From CAZJFC01 sp964545245 (GTDB taxonomy: Bacteria; Pseudomonadota; Alphaproteobacteria; Rickettsiales; 21-14-0-20-44-7): a stretch of DNA of 55,540 bases. The number at the start of each line of letters is the position of its first letter. Within the stretch, counting starts at the first letter, position 1. Below the pieces are notes generated by a model that saw only the letters and a list, made by a program, of their open reading frames with translations, was not told where the DNA came from and did not search any database. Below, piece after piece: positions 1 to 6,637 of the stretch. Position numbers and translations under genes: made by a program. The stretch is from NCBI GenBank assembly GCA_964545245.1, contig CAZJFC010000005.1, positions 1 to 55,540 on the forward strand, read 5' to 3'.

Positions 1-794
1 ATGGTCGCGCCGCCTGCCAGCTCATCCTCAATCTGGTTGCTTTTCTCATAAAGCGCGGCTTCGCTCTGCGCCGATTTCAAAAGGCGGAAATAACTTACAT
101 CGCGCGTTTCGGGTATCTGGAACTGGAAAGAATTCTCGAAATAGAACTCCTCAAGCTCCTTATCGGTCGGGTTGCCGGAATAATTCTTATATCCCGCCGG
201 GATTTTTATCACCTCAAAATCACGTGTTTCCTCAACCACTTCGGCGTTTTTGCGGGTGATGAAATCATTGACCGGGCTGTTCACCCCGATAGTCGTCAGC
301 AAAACGGTATTCTGCATATCGTTCCGCAGGTTTTCCACAAAACGCTTTTCTGTGAAGCCCATCATGGCTATCGCGTTTTCAAACCTTTTGCGGTCAAACT
401 TCCCTTCGCTCTGGAATTCGCTGATATCCCTTACTTTCAGTACAACCGCCTCATCGCCAAGGCGGATATTGAGGTTTTCAACTTCCTGCCGCACAAGGCT
501 GTCCTGAATCAGGTTGCGGAGGATGGCGGGCTTGCTGATGCCCAGCGCGGCGAGCTGTTCCTCGCTGAAATCCTTGCCGCCGCGGCGGATGCTGCGCACG
601 ATGCGGTCATATTGCTCGTCAACCACATCCTGCCGGATCTTTTCATTGCCCACTTTCACGATGTAGTTCTTGTCCTCACTGAAACTCATGCTTGAAATCC
701 CGGTAATGCCCGTAACCGCAAAGCTCAGCATCAGCGCGCCGAGAAAGAGTTTCATCACCCAGGTTTTTGAGATTTTCCTGATTACTTCTAACAT
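1..794 (-). CDS. ppiD: Peptidyl-prolyl isomerase PpiD-like (SurA N-terminal domain), 3' end cut by the window edge
   Basis: The reading frame starts at an ATG (792-794) and stays open to the left edge, so about 264 N-terminal residues are visible and the C-terminus is missing. A short basic N-terminus is followed by one membrane segment (about residues 14-35), then a periplasmic part resembling the SurA_N_3 chaperone domain: KVGNEKIRQD, a helical stretch, and FDRKRFENAI. This is the layout of PpiD, a membrane-anchored periplasmic folding helper. The parvulin domain would lie outside the window. It is divergent from tpiA with 56 bp between starts, an arrangement common in alphaproteobacteria. 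The family call is fairly sure; isomerase activity cannot be judged from the visible part. Confidence 0.8.
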   Translation of the reverse strand, partial: MLEVIRKISKTWVMKLFLGALMLSFAVTGITGISSMSFSEDKNYIVKVGNEKIRQDVVDEQYDRIVRSIRRGGKDFSEEQLAALGISKPAILRNLIQDSLVRQEVENLNIRLGDEAVVLKVRDISEFQSEGKFDRKRFENAIAMMGFTEKRFVENLRNDMQNTVLLTTIGVNSPVNDFITRKNAEVVEETRDFEVIKIPAGYKNYSGNPTDKELEEFYFENSFQFQIPETRDVSYFRLLKSAQSEAALYEKSNQIEDELAGGAT

Positions 795-850
795 GTTTAC
801 ATTTCCTTTTTTAGATTGTAGTTGTTTTACCATTAACAGATGAAGATTCA

Positions 851-1549
851 ATGTTTATCATAGCTGCCAACTGGAAGATGAACGGTGACCCCGCCTTCGC
901 CGCCGAATACGCGGAAAAGCTGGGCGCACATCTTGCCCAAAAAAACAATTCTCAAAACTCCCATGAGGTTGTGGTTTTTCCTCCCGCGCCGCTGCTGCCG
1001 CTGCTGAAATGCAACGGCTTCAAAAAAGGCGGGCAGGATTGCTACCACAAGGAATATGGCCCTTTCACCGGCGAAATCTCCCCGTTCATGTTAAAAGACG
1101 CGGGCGCGGAATATGTCATCCTCGGCCACTCCGAACGCCGTGAAGCAGGCGAAACCTCGGAACTCGTCGCCGCCAAGGCCGCCAACGCCTACAAGGCGGG
1201 GCTTAAAACCATTATCTGCGTCGGCGAGAAAAAAGGCGAGGATTTTGAAACCGTAGTGTTTGAACAACTCAAAAAATCCGTACCTTTCGCCGCGAGCGAA
1301 GCCAACACCGTCATTGCCTATGAACCTGTCTGGGCAATCGGAACAGGCATCACGCCAACCATCGCCGATATCGAACAGCGCCAGACCATAATCGCCGGGA
1401 AAACCAAGCTCCAGGTTCTTTATGGCGGTTCCGTGAAACCGGAAAACGCAGGCGAAATCTCCTCCGTTGCCAGTGTTAACGGCCTCCTCATCGGTGGTGC
1501 GAGCTTAAGTGTTGACAGCTTCTTATCCATCATCAATAACATATCGTAA
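851..1549 (+). CDS. tpiA: Triosephosphate isomerase
   Basis: Interconverts dihydroxyacetone phosphate and glyceraldehyde 3-phosphate in glycolysis and gluconeogenesis. Substrate-binding Asn7 and Lys9 lie in the motif ANWKMNG. Catalytic His93 is in ILGHSERR, catalytic Glu158 in AYEPVWAIGTG, and the phosphate-binding loops LYGGSV and LIGGASL follow. At 232 residues it is somewhat shorter than the usual 250, but all active-site elements are present. The ATG at 851 gives the expected N-terminus. It is divergent from the ppiD-like gene, and a composite palindromic repeat begins right after its stop codon. Confidence 0.96.
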   Translation: MFIIAANWKMNGDPAFAAEYAEKLGAHLAQKNNSQNSHEVVVFPPAPLLPLLKCNGFKKGGQDCYHKEYGPFTGEISPFMLKDAGAEYVILGHSERREAGETSELVAAKAANAYKAGLKTIICVGEKKGEDFETVVFEQLKKSVPFAASEANTVIAYEPVWAIGTGITPTIADIEQRQTIIAGKTKLQVLYGGSVKPENAGEISSVASVNGLLIGGASLSVDSFLSIINNIS

Positions 1550-1604
1550 TGTCACCCCCGCGAAGGCGGGGGTCTTAAAGATTCCCGCCTCCGCGGGAAT
1601 GACA
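1550..1604. repeat. Composite palindromic repeat, copy 1 (tpiA-pyrE spacer)
   Basis: Two GC-rich hairpins sit side by side: CCCCCGCGAAGGCGGGGG, then TCCCGCCTCCGCGGGA. The unit is bounded by TGTCA at the left and TGACA at the right, so it is also roughly an inverted repeat overall. A near-identical copy lies at 4939-4991, and half-units occur at 2857-2880 and 2985-3008. It fills most of the spacer between tpiA and pyrE. Confidence 0.85.
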
Positions 1605-1616
1605 ATTGAGGAAAAA

Positions 1617-2309
1617 ATGAACAAAAACGAAATCATAAAAATTTTTGAAGAATGCGGCGCTATACTGAAAGGCCATTTCAAGCTTTCATCCGGCATGCAT
1701 TCCGATACCTACCTCCAATGCGCGAAACTGCTGATGCACCCCCAAAAAGCCGATATCCTCTGCGCCCAGCTCGCAAAGAACATCCGAAAAAAAATTACCC
1801 CCCACACTTTCCCGCTGCCGGGGAAGGAAACAAATGATCCCTCCCCCCTATCAGGGGGGAAATCTTTTAATTCATCCCCCCTATCAGGGGGGATTGAGGG
1901 GGGTGGAATCGACCTCGTAGTCGCCCCCGCGATGGGCGGCGTTGTCGTCGGTTACGAAGTCGCCCGCCAGCTCGGCGTACCCGGCATTTTCTGCGAGCGC
2001 GTTGACGGCAAGTTCGAATTCCGCCGCGGTTTTGAAGTCCCGCAGGGAGCGAACGTGCTGATTGTGGAAGACGTAGTCACCACCGCGAAATCCTCCTTTG
2101 AAACCATAGAGTGCATCGAACGCGCGGGCGGCAAAGTCGTCGGCGAAGCCTGCCTTGTCGACCGCAGCGCCGGCAAACACAACCTCCCCTTCCCGCTCGC
2201 CTCGCTGATCGAGTTGGACGTGCCGACCTATGACCCGGCGAATTTACCGGAACACCTGAAAGGAACCGAAGCCGTAAAACCCGGCAGCCGCTTTTTGAAA
2301 AGCGGCTGA
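1617..2309 (+). CDS. pyrE: Orotate phosphoribosyltransferase carrying an in-frame repeat insertion
   Basis: Transfers phosphoribosyl from PRPP to orotate to give OMP in pyrimidine synthesis. The PRPP-binding loop VLIVEDVVTTAKSS is at residues 147-160. Conserved VVAPAMGGVVVGYEVARQLG, ERVDGKFEFRRGF and the C-terminal VKPGSR match alphaproteobacterial PyrE. I chose the ATG at 1617 (MNKNE); the open frame extends upstream only through repeat DNA. Residues about 61-97 (low-complexity TPHTFPLPG to IEGGG) are absent from ordinary PyrE and are encoded by palindromic CCCCCCTATCAGGGGGG repeats, placed before the core strand IDLVVAPAMGG. The frame stays open, so the product is probably still functional, but that is inference. 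Confidence 0.92.
   Translation: MNKNEIIKIFEECGAILKGHFKLSSGMHSDTYLQCAKLLMHPQKADILCAQLAKNIRKKITPHTFPLPGKETNDPSPLSGGKSFNSSPLSGGIEGGGIDLVVAPAMGGVVVGYEVARQLGVPGIFCERVDGKFEFRRGFEVPQGANVLIVEDVVTTAKSSFETIECIERAGGKVVGEACLVDRSAGKHNLPFPLASLIELDVPTYDPANLPEHLKGTEAVKPGSRFLKSG
1837..1907. repeat. Palindromic repeat block inside pyrE
   Basis: Two tandem copies of CCCCCCTATCAGGGGGG (first near 1842-1859, second near 1875-1892) are followed by GATTGAGGGGGGTGG. They encode the low-complexity peptide with SPLSGG twice. The same family lies outside genes at 2424-2535 and 2943-2980. Its presence in frame inside an essential-pathway enzyme recalls the Rickettsia palindromic elements. Confidence 0.85.
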
Positions 2310-2377
2310 TTTTCAGACCTGCACCAACCCATAACCGTCACCCCGCGCTTGTCACGGGGGCTGGCGGTAATAGTGGC

Positions 2378-2416
2378 AGTGGCAGTGTGAGTGTCAGTTT
2401 TTCTCACACTGCCACT
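2378..2416. repeat. Perfect 14-bp inverted repeat
   Basis: AGTGGCAGTGTGAG (2378-2391) is the exact reverse complement of CTCACACTGCCACT (2403-2416), with an 11-nt loop ending in five T. It lies 68 bp past the pyrE stop. It could fold in either transcript, but no T run follows the stem on the plus strand, so a standard terminator is not clear. A related but imperfect sequence (GTGACAGTGTCAGTGGGAG) lies near 6059-6080. Confidence 0.7.
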
Positions 2417-2423
2417 CTCTTAG

Positions 2424-2535
2424 CACCTCACCCCAACCCTCTCCTCATAGGAGAGGGAGCTACAGTTCTCCCCTCCTATGTGGAGGGAAATATCTTCTCT
2501 CCCCTCCTATCAGGAGGGGATGGGGGAGGTGGATG
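2424..2535. repeat. Cluster of CTCTCC/TATAGGAG palindromes
   Basis: Three palindromic units follow one another: CCCTCTCCTCATAGGAGAGGG, a diverged CTCCCCTCCTATGTGGAGGG, and CTCCCCTCCTATCAGGAGGGG. The block starts with CACCTCACCCC and ends with GGGGGAGGTGG, so the whole cluster is itself an inverted repeat. It is the same family as the block inside pyrE. Confidence 0.8.
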
Positions 2536-2621
2536 GGATGGAACCCCGGAATTTCAGAATATCCGAAGTTCCGGATTTCCGAGGTTCCAACTAAGCTACC
2601 GGCCACAGACCAGCGTCTAAA

Positions 2622-2702
2622 CTAAAAAAAATCCCCGCCGCAGCGAGGTTAATTTTTATTATTCTTTAAGGCCACCCCGGAGGGTTCTCTCTCATCTTAT
2701 AA
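2622..2702 (-). ncRNA. Candidate small RNA with its own promoter and terminator
   Basis: On the minus strand a consensus promoter (2708-2737) would start transcription near 2701. About 80 nt later a GC-rich hairpin (2633-2648) followed by eight T forms an intrinsic terminator. The predicted RNA includes a CCCTCCGGGG hairpin exposing CCTCC, which could pair with ribosome binding sites, and an A/U-rich middle. It also contains a nine-codon ORF (2666-2695, MRENPPGWP) without a visible Shine-Dalgarno. No gene lies directly downstream on this strand, so a leader/attenuator role is less likely than a stand-alone RNA. I do not recognise the family. Confidence 0.5.
2624..2648 (-). terminator. Intrinsic terminator of the candidate small RNA
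   Basis: Minus strand: CCTCGC-TGCG-GCGGGG hairpin (2633-2648), with one T-G pair, then A and a run of eight T (2624-2631). Confidence 0.75.
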
Positions 2703-2707
2703 TTAGC

Positions 2708-2737
2708 ATTATAGCATACAATCCCCGGTTTTGTCAA
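2708..2737 (-). promoter_or_regulatory. Consensus sigma70 promoter driving the candidate small RNA
   Basis: Read on the minus strand: TTGACA (2732-2737), 18-nt spacer, TATAAT (2708-2713). Both hexamers match consensus exactly, which is rare by chance. It points into a spacer with no protein gene. Confidence 0.75.
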
Positions 2738-2856
2738 GTTTTTGGGGTCATTTATAATCTAGTTAATACAATGGGTTATAAGGCACTTTGAAAATAACTC
2801 GCATACTGTTGCAGATTTAACACAATCCAAGGTAGCATAAAAAACCTTGTTTCAAG

Positions 2857-2880
2857 GTTCCCGCCTACGCGGGAATGACA
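2857..2880. repeat. Half-unit palindromic repeat (TCCCGCC/GGCGGGA family)
   Basis: TTCCCGCCTACGCGGGAATGACA matches the right half of the composite repeats at 1550-1604 and 4939-4991 with a base difference in the loop. Confidence 0.7.
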
Positions 2881-2942
2881 AGTAATGATATGGGAATGAC
2901 AAGATTTCCTAATGACCAATGACTAACAACTAATGACCCTAT

Positions 2943-2980
2943 TGCACCTCACCCCGCCCCTCTCCTTATAGGAGAGGGAG
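2943..2980. repeat. CTCTCC/TATAGGAG palindrome, isolated copy
   Basis: CACCTCACCCCGCCC leads into CTCTCCTTATAGGAGAGGGAG. It is the same family as 2424-2535 and as the block in pyrE. Confidence 0.7.
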
Positions 2981-2984
2981 TAAC

Positions 2985-3008
2985 TGTCATTCCCGCGCAG
3001 GCGGGAAT
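2985..3008. repeat. Half-unit palindromic repeat, inverted orientation
   Basis: TGTCATTCCCGCGCAGGCGGGAAT is the reverse-oriented version of the TCCCGCC/GGGAATGACA unit seen at 2857-2880. Confidence 0.7.
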
Positions 3009-3063
3009 CTCATCTTACTACTCCTAATTACCAATGACTAACGACTAATGACTCACTTACGAC

Positions 3064-4050
3064 TTAAATAAACCCGACTATCTCTTTGATTTTTTTTAGG
3101 TTTGCGCCTGCAATCGCATCCGCTTTCTCCGCCCCCTCATCGAGCAGCTTTGATAGGTATTGTCTATCAATAATCAGTTTTTGATAGGTTTCATTTATAG
3201 GCGCGAGCTTCGCAACCAGCGCGTCGGCAATTTCGGATTTGAACTTCGAGAAATTGTATGGGGCAAAACGGTTCACCGCCGCGTCGCGCCCCTCGCCCGT
3301 CACCGCGCAATAGATGTTGATAAGGTTGGCGACTTCCGGGCGGGTTTCCTCATCGTAGCTGATACCCTCAATGGAATCCGACTTCGCGCGTTTTACCTTG
3401 TCGGCGATGACATCCGCGCTATCCGTCATGTTGATGCGCGAAAAATCCGACTCGTCGGATTTGCTCATTTTCTTGCGCCCGTCGCGCAGGCTCATCACGC
3501 GGGTCGCCGCGCCCAGGATAAGCGGCTCCGGCGGCGTGAAAAACTCCACGCCGTAATTGCGGTTGAACGCCCCGGCGATATCACGCGCAAGCTCAAGGTG
3601 CTGCTTCTGGTCCTCGCCCACCGGAACATGGGTCGCGTTGTAAGCAAGGATATCCGCGGCCATCAGCACCGGGTAGCCGTAAAGGCCGAGCGAGGCGTTC
3701 TCCTTATTCTTGCCCGCTTTTTCCTTGAACTGCGTCATGCGGTTGAGCCAGCCGAGCGGTGTGTTGCAGCTTAATATCCACGATAGCTCGCAATGCGCCG
3801 AAACGCGCGACTGGTTGAAAATGATCGATTTCTGCGGGTCTATCCCCGCGGCGATGTAGAGCGCGGCCACGCTGTAAATGCTCTCACGCAAGCTCGCAGA
3901 GTCTTGCGGGACGGTTATCGCATGCAAATCCACGATACAAAACAACGATTTATGCTGATGCTGGATATCCACCCATTGCTTGATAGCGCCGAGATAATTA
4001 CCCAGATGCAAATTGCCCGTCGGCTGTACTCCTGAAAATACTAAACTCAT
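3064..4050 (-). CDS. trpS: Tryptophanyl-tRNA synthetase
   Basis: Charges tRNA-Trp with tryptophan. It is a class I synthetase of 328 residues, the usual bacterial TrpRS length. The HIGH-type signature is TGNLHLGN (residues 11-18) and the KMSKS loop is KMSKS at 194-198. GEDQKQH in the middle is typical of TrpRS and binds the amino acid and adenylate. The ATG at 4050 is preceded by AAGGAAT. The gene stands alone on the minus strand with repeat-containing spacers on both sides. Confidence 0.97.
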   Translation of the reverse strand: MSLVFSGVQPTGNLHLGNYLGAIKQWVDIQHQHKSLFCIVDLHAITVPQDSASLRESIYSVAALYIAAGIDPQKSIIFNQSRVSAHCELSWILSCNTPLGWLNRMTQFKEKAGKNKENASLGLYGYPVLMAADILAYNATHVPVGEDQKQHLELARDIAGAFNRNYGVEFFTPPEPLILGAATRVMSLRDGRKKMSKSDESDFSRINMTDSADVIADKVKRAKSDSIEGISYDEETRPEVANLINIYCAVTGEGRDAAVNRFAPYNFSKFKSEIADALVAKLAPINETYQKLIIDRQYLSKLLDEGAEKADAIAGANLKKIKEIVGFI

Positions 4051-4108
4051 ATTTATTCCTTACCGCTATCGCCGGAATTTGCAATTTAAAAGTCTTAAGC
4101 CGTAAGGT

Positions 4109-4154
4109 TCCCCCACCCCCACCCACCCCCGCAAGCGGGAGAGGGGGGAAAGCC
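4109..4154. repeat. C-rich palindromic repeat in the trpS-purN spacer
   Basis: TTCCCCCACCCCCACCC leads to CCCCCGCAAGCGGGAG and then AGGGGGGAA. It is an imperfect GC-rich inverted repeat similar in make-up to the other spacer repeats here, filling a third of the 125-bp gap between purN and trpS. Confidence 0.6.
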
Positions 4155-4175
4155 TTACAACTTACGACTTTAAAA

Positions 4176-4784
4176 TTACCAGCTTTCCACGCGCTGCCCT
4201 TTGATTACATAGCGCTTTTCCGCCACGATTTTTAAGGCGCGTTTATATGCGATATGCTCGCGCTCAAGCAGCTTTTTGGCGAGTGTTTCTTCCGTGTCAC
4301 CCAATTCCACCGGGATGATTTCCTGCGTGATGATCGGCCCGGAATCCACCTCCGCGCGCACGAAATGGACGGTGCAACCGTGGAACTTCACGCCCGCCTC
4401 CAGAGCGCGTTTATGGGTATCAACGCCCGGAAATGCGGGTAATAGAGATGGGTGGATGTTGAGCATTTTGTCATGCCATGTTTCAACGAACTTTTCCGAA
4501 AGCACGCGCATGAACCCGGCGAGGCACACGAAATTCACGCCTGCATCAAGCAGGTCGGCGTTCACTGCCATATCGAATGCTTCGCGGTTGGGGAAAGCCT
4601 TGTGGTCGATGAATTTGTAGGGGATTCCGGCTTTCTCGGCGAATTTCAGGCCCGACGCGTCTTTTTTGTTGGAGATGACGAGGGCTATTTTCGCGGGGAA
4701 ATTAGGCTCGTTGCACTGCTCGATCAGCGCCTTAAGGTTTGAGCCGCGACCGGAAATGAGTACGCCGATTTTTAAATCTGTCAT
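4176..4784 (-). CDS. purN: Phosphoribosylglycinamide formyltransferase (GART)
   Basis: Transfers the formyl group of 10-formyl-THF to GAR, the third step of purine synthesis. The phosphate-binding loop is GRGSNL (residues 12-17). The catalytic triad is Asn109 and His111 in LNIHPSLLPAFPG and Asp147 in DSGPI, matching E. coli Asn106/His108/Asp144. Length (202 residues) is typical. It lies downstream of purM on the same strand, as in many bacteria, but 213 bp of repeat DNA separates the two, so co-transcription is not certain. Confidence 0.97.
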   Translation of the reverse strand: MTDLKIGVLISGRGSNLKALIEQCNEPNFPAKIALVISNKKDASGLKFAEKAGIPYKFIDHKAFPNREAFDMAVNADLLDAGVNFVCLAGFMRVLSEKFVETWHDKMLNIHPSLLPAFPGVDTHKRALEAGVKFHGCTVHFVRAEVDSGPIITQEIIPVELGDTEETLAKKLLEREHIAYKRALKIVAEKRYVIKGQRVESW

Positions 4785-4804
4785 TCTTTACCTCTTTACC
4801 ACCT

Positions 4805-4832
4805 TGTCATCCCCGCCCCCGCGCGGGGATCC
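4805..4832. repeat. GC-rich palindromic repeat in the purM-purN spacer
   Basis: TGTCATCCCCGCCCCCGCGCGGGGATCC begins with the TGTCA edge shared by the other repeats and carries a CCCCG/CGGGG palindrome. A second imperfect palindrome around GGATATTTTTCCCTGCCGG follows downstream. Confidence 0.6.
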
Positions 4833-4938
4833 GGCTCCATTTCTGGAGCGTAATAAAATATCTCCTGATATTTTATTACCGGATATTTTTCCCTGCCGGT
4901 AAAAATTCCGGTATGACTTACCTTTATGTCCCCCCTTA

Positions 4939-4991
4939 TGTCACCCCGCGAAGGCGGGGGTCTTAAGATTCCCGCCTGCGCGGGAATGACA
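4939..4991. repeat. Composite palindromic repeat, copy 2 (downstream of purM)
   Basis: Almost base-for-base the unit at 1550-1604: TGTCACCCCGCGAAGG, GGGGGTCTTAAGATTCCC, and a right end GCGGGAATGACA. It is two bases shorter (one C and one A less) with one change in the second loop. It ends seven bases before the purM stop codon. Confidence 0.85.
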
Positions 4992-4997
4992 GGATGG

Positions 4998-5987
4998 CTA
5001 AATATACTTCACAACTTCCGTATCCTTCGCCACGCCGATCTCGAAAGCCTTCTCTCCAGCCGCTTCCAGCGCCGTGATGAATTCCTGCTTGTTCTCCTGC
5101 GCCACCACGGCGACAAGGCCGATGCCGCAATTGAAGGTGCGCAGCATTTCTTCTTCCGATACGCCGCCGGTTTTTTGCAGGCGCTTGAATAAATCGGGGA
5201 ATTCCCACGATCCGAGCTTTATCTCAGCGCCGGTTATGCGCGGGATATTCTCGGTCAAACCACCGCCGGTGATGTGCGCGAGACCTTTAACCAGATTCTT
5301 GCGGATTGACGGAAGCACTTGTTTTACATAGATTTTCGTAGGGGCAAGAAGCTCGCGGATATCGAAAGCGGATTTATCGCGCTCATAGATTTTGCGCACC
5401 AGTGAATAGCCGTTTGAATGGACGCCGCTTGATGCGATGCCGATAAGCGCATCACCTTCCGCAATTCCTTTTGGCAGGATCGCGTCTTTTTCAACGATGC
5501 CCACGGTGAAGCCCGCAAGGTCATAATCGTTTTCAGCGTACATGCCCGGCATTTCCGCAGTTTCGCCACCGATAAGCGCGCATCCGGCGAGTTTGCAGCC
5601 CTCGGCAATGCCTTTGATGACTTTTTCAGCGACATCGACATGGAGCTTGCCGCAGGCGAAATAATCAAGGAAAAACAATGGCTCAGCGCCCTGAACGATA
5701 ATATCGTTCACGCACATCGCGACCAGATCCTGCCCGATTGTGTCATGGATGCCGGAGTCAATCGCGAGCTTGATTTTTGTCCCCACCCCATCGGTGGAGG
5801 AAACGAGGACAGGGTTTTTATAGCTCAGTTTCGTGAGGTCGAACAACGCGCCAAACCCGCCCAGATCACCGCCTACACCAAGGCGGTCGGTCATTTTCGC
5901 AAAAGGTTTTATGCGTTCGACCAACTCATCGCCCGCGTCAATATCAACGCCCGCGTCTTTGTATGTTAATCCCGAAGAATTGCTCAT
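4998..5987 (-). CDS. purM: Phosphoribosylformylglycinamidine cyclo-ligase (AIR synthetase)
   Basis: Closes FGAM to AIR with ATP, the fifth step of purine synthesis. The family hallmarks are present: the N-terminal YKDAGVDIDAGD, LVSSTDGVGTKIKLA near residue 60-75, CVNDI, DYFACGKL, ALIGGETAEMPG, and the later ASSGVHSNGYSLVRK and HITGGGLTENIPR. Length (329) is slightly below the usual 345. The C-terminal residues are normal, with a composite repeat starting just beyond the stop. Purine partners in the window are purN next door and purC, purS and purQ at 20.4-22.6 kb. Confidence 0.97.
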   Translation of the reverse strand: MSNSSGLTYKDAGVDIDAGDELVERIKPFAKMTDRLGVGGDLGGFGALFDLTKLSYKNPVLVSSTDGVGTKIKLAIDSGIHDTIGQDLVAMCVNDIIVQGAEPLFFLDYFACGKLHVDVAEKVIKGIAEGCKLAGCALIGGETAEMPGMYAENDYDLAGFTVGIVEKDAILPKGIAEGDALIGIASSGVHSNGYSLVRKIYERDKSAFDIRELLAPTKIYVKQVLPSIRKNLVKGLAHITGGGLTENIPRITGAEIKLGSWEFPDLFKRLQKTGGVSEEEMLRTFNCGIGLVAVVAQENKQEFITALEAAGEKAFEIGVAKDTEVVKYI

Positions 5988-6220
5988 GGCTGATGGTTAT
6001 AACGATAATTAGGAAAATACCAACGGAAAAAACATATCAACGAGGGACAAGATAGTGGGAGTGACAGTGTCAGTGGGAGAAAAACTGGCACTATCTCCTC
6101 TGATAGGGCGGAAAATTAAGGAAGCCGTTCAGGAGAACGGCTCAGCCCTGAGCGTGAGCGTAGCGAACAGCCCATCGGAGGCGCAGCAGCGCCGCACGGG
6201 GGCAAAATATAATTCACAAG

Positions 6221-6250
6221 AAAAGAGCCGGGGGGAAACCCGGCTCTTTT
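6221..6250 (-). terminator. Intrinsic terminator after the DUF465 gene
   Basis: AAAAGAGCCGGG and CCCGGCTCTTTT form a long perfect stem with A and T runs on both sides, so it can act in either direction. It is placed to end the minus-strand DUF465 transcript 33 bp past its stop. Confidence 0.8.
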
Positions 6251-6283
6251 CCAACAAACAAAGGATATTAAATTGGCTTCATG

Positions 6284-6472
6284 TTACCCGGCACTTGCAG
6301 GTTGTTCTGCCGCAAGGAACTGGGTGATAACCTGTTTCAGGGCAAGCTTTTGCTTTTTAAGCTCTGAAAGCTTGATGAAGTTTGGTAATGGTCTTTTTTG
6401 CTCAAATTCAATTTCGGCCTCAATTAATGCTTTTTTATCGTAAAGTGAAGAAACGTGAGCTGAAAGATTCAT
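6284..6472 (-). CDS. DUF465 (YdcH-like) small protein
   Basis: A 62-residue, highly charged, mainly helical protein. The pattern of a central PLPNFIKLSELKKQKLALKQVI resembles the DUF465/YdcH family, whose members have one conserved K-x-L-KK-x-L-x-LK helix; the molecular function is not established. The last residues AAEQPASAG look unstructured. It follows rpoN on the minus strand at a distance of 165 bp and is followed by a strong terminator, so it is probably its own small transcription unit or the end of the rpoN unit. Confidence 0.75.
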   Translation of the reverse strand: MNLSAHVSSLYDKKALIEAEIEFEQKRPLPNFIKLSELKKQKLALKQVITQFLAAEQPASAG

Positions 6473-6637
6473 AGCAAGACTCCCTTTTTGATGTGTTATG
6501 GCCCGCTTTGGGTGCGTTTTGTGTCATTTTGAGCCGATTTTTATGGCCCCGCAATAAAAAATTATTGCATTTATGTTACAATAACACAGGTTTCAGGAAA
6601 AAACAACAAAATTCGCAAGAAAAAATTAGGGGAATTT

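Larger units (their letters stand above)
2310..3063. other. Repeat-rich noncoding spacer between pyrE and trpS
   Basis: About 750 bp without a credible protein gene. It holds a 14-bp perfect hairpin (2378-2416), two blocks of the CTCTCC/TATAGGAG palindrome family (2424-2535, 2943-2980), two half-units of the TCCCGCC/GGGAATGACA repeat (2857-2880, 2985-3008), and repeated AATGACTAACNACTAATGAC phrases near 2912-2938 and 3030-3052. A candidate small RNA gene on the minus strand lies at 2622-2702. The convergent ends of pyrE and trpS border it. Confidence 0.75.
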
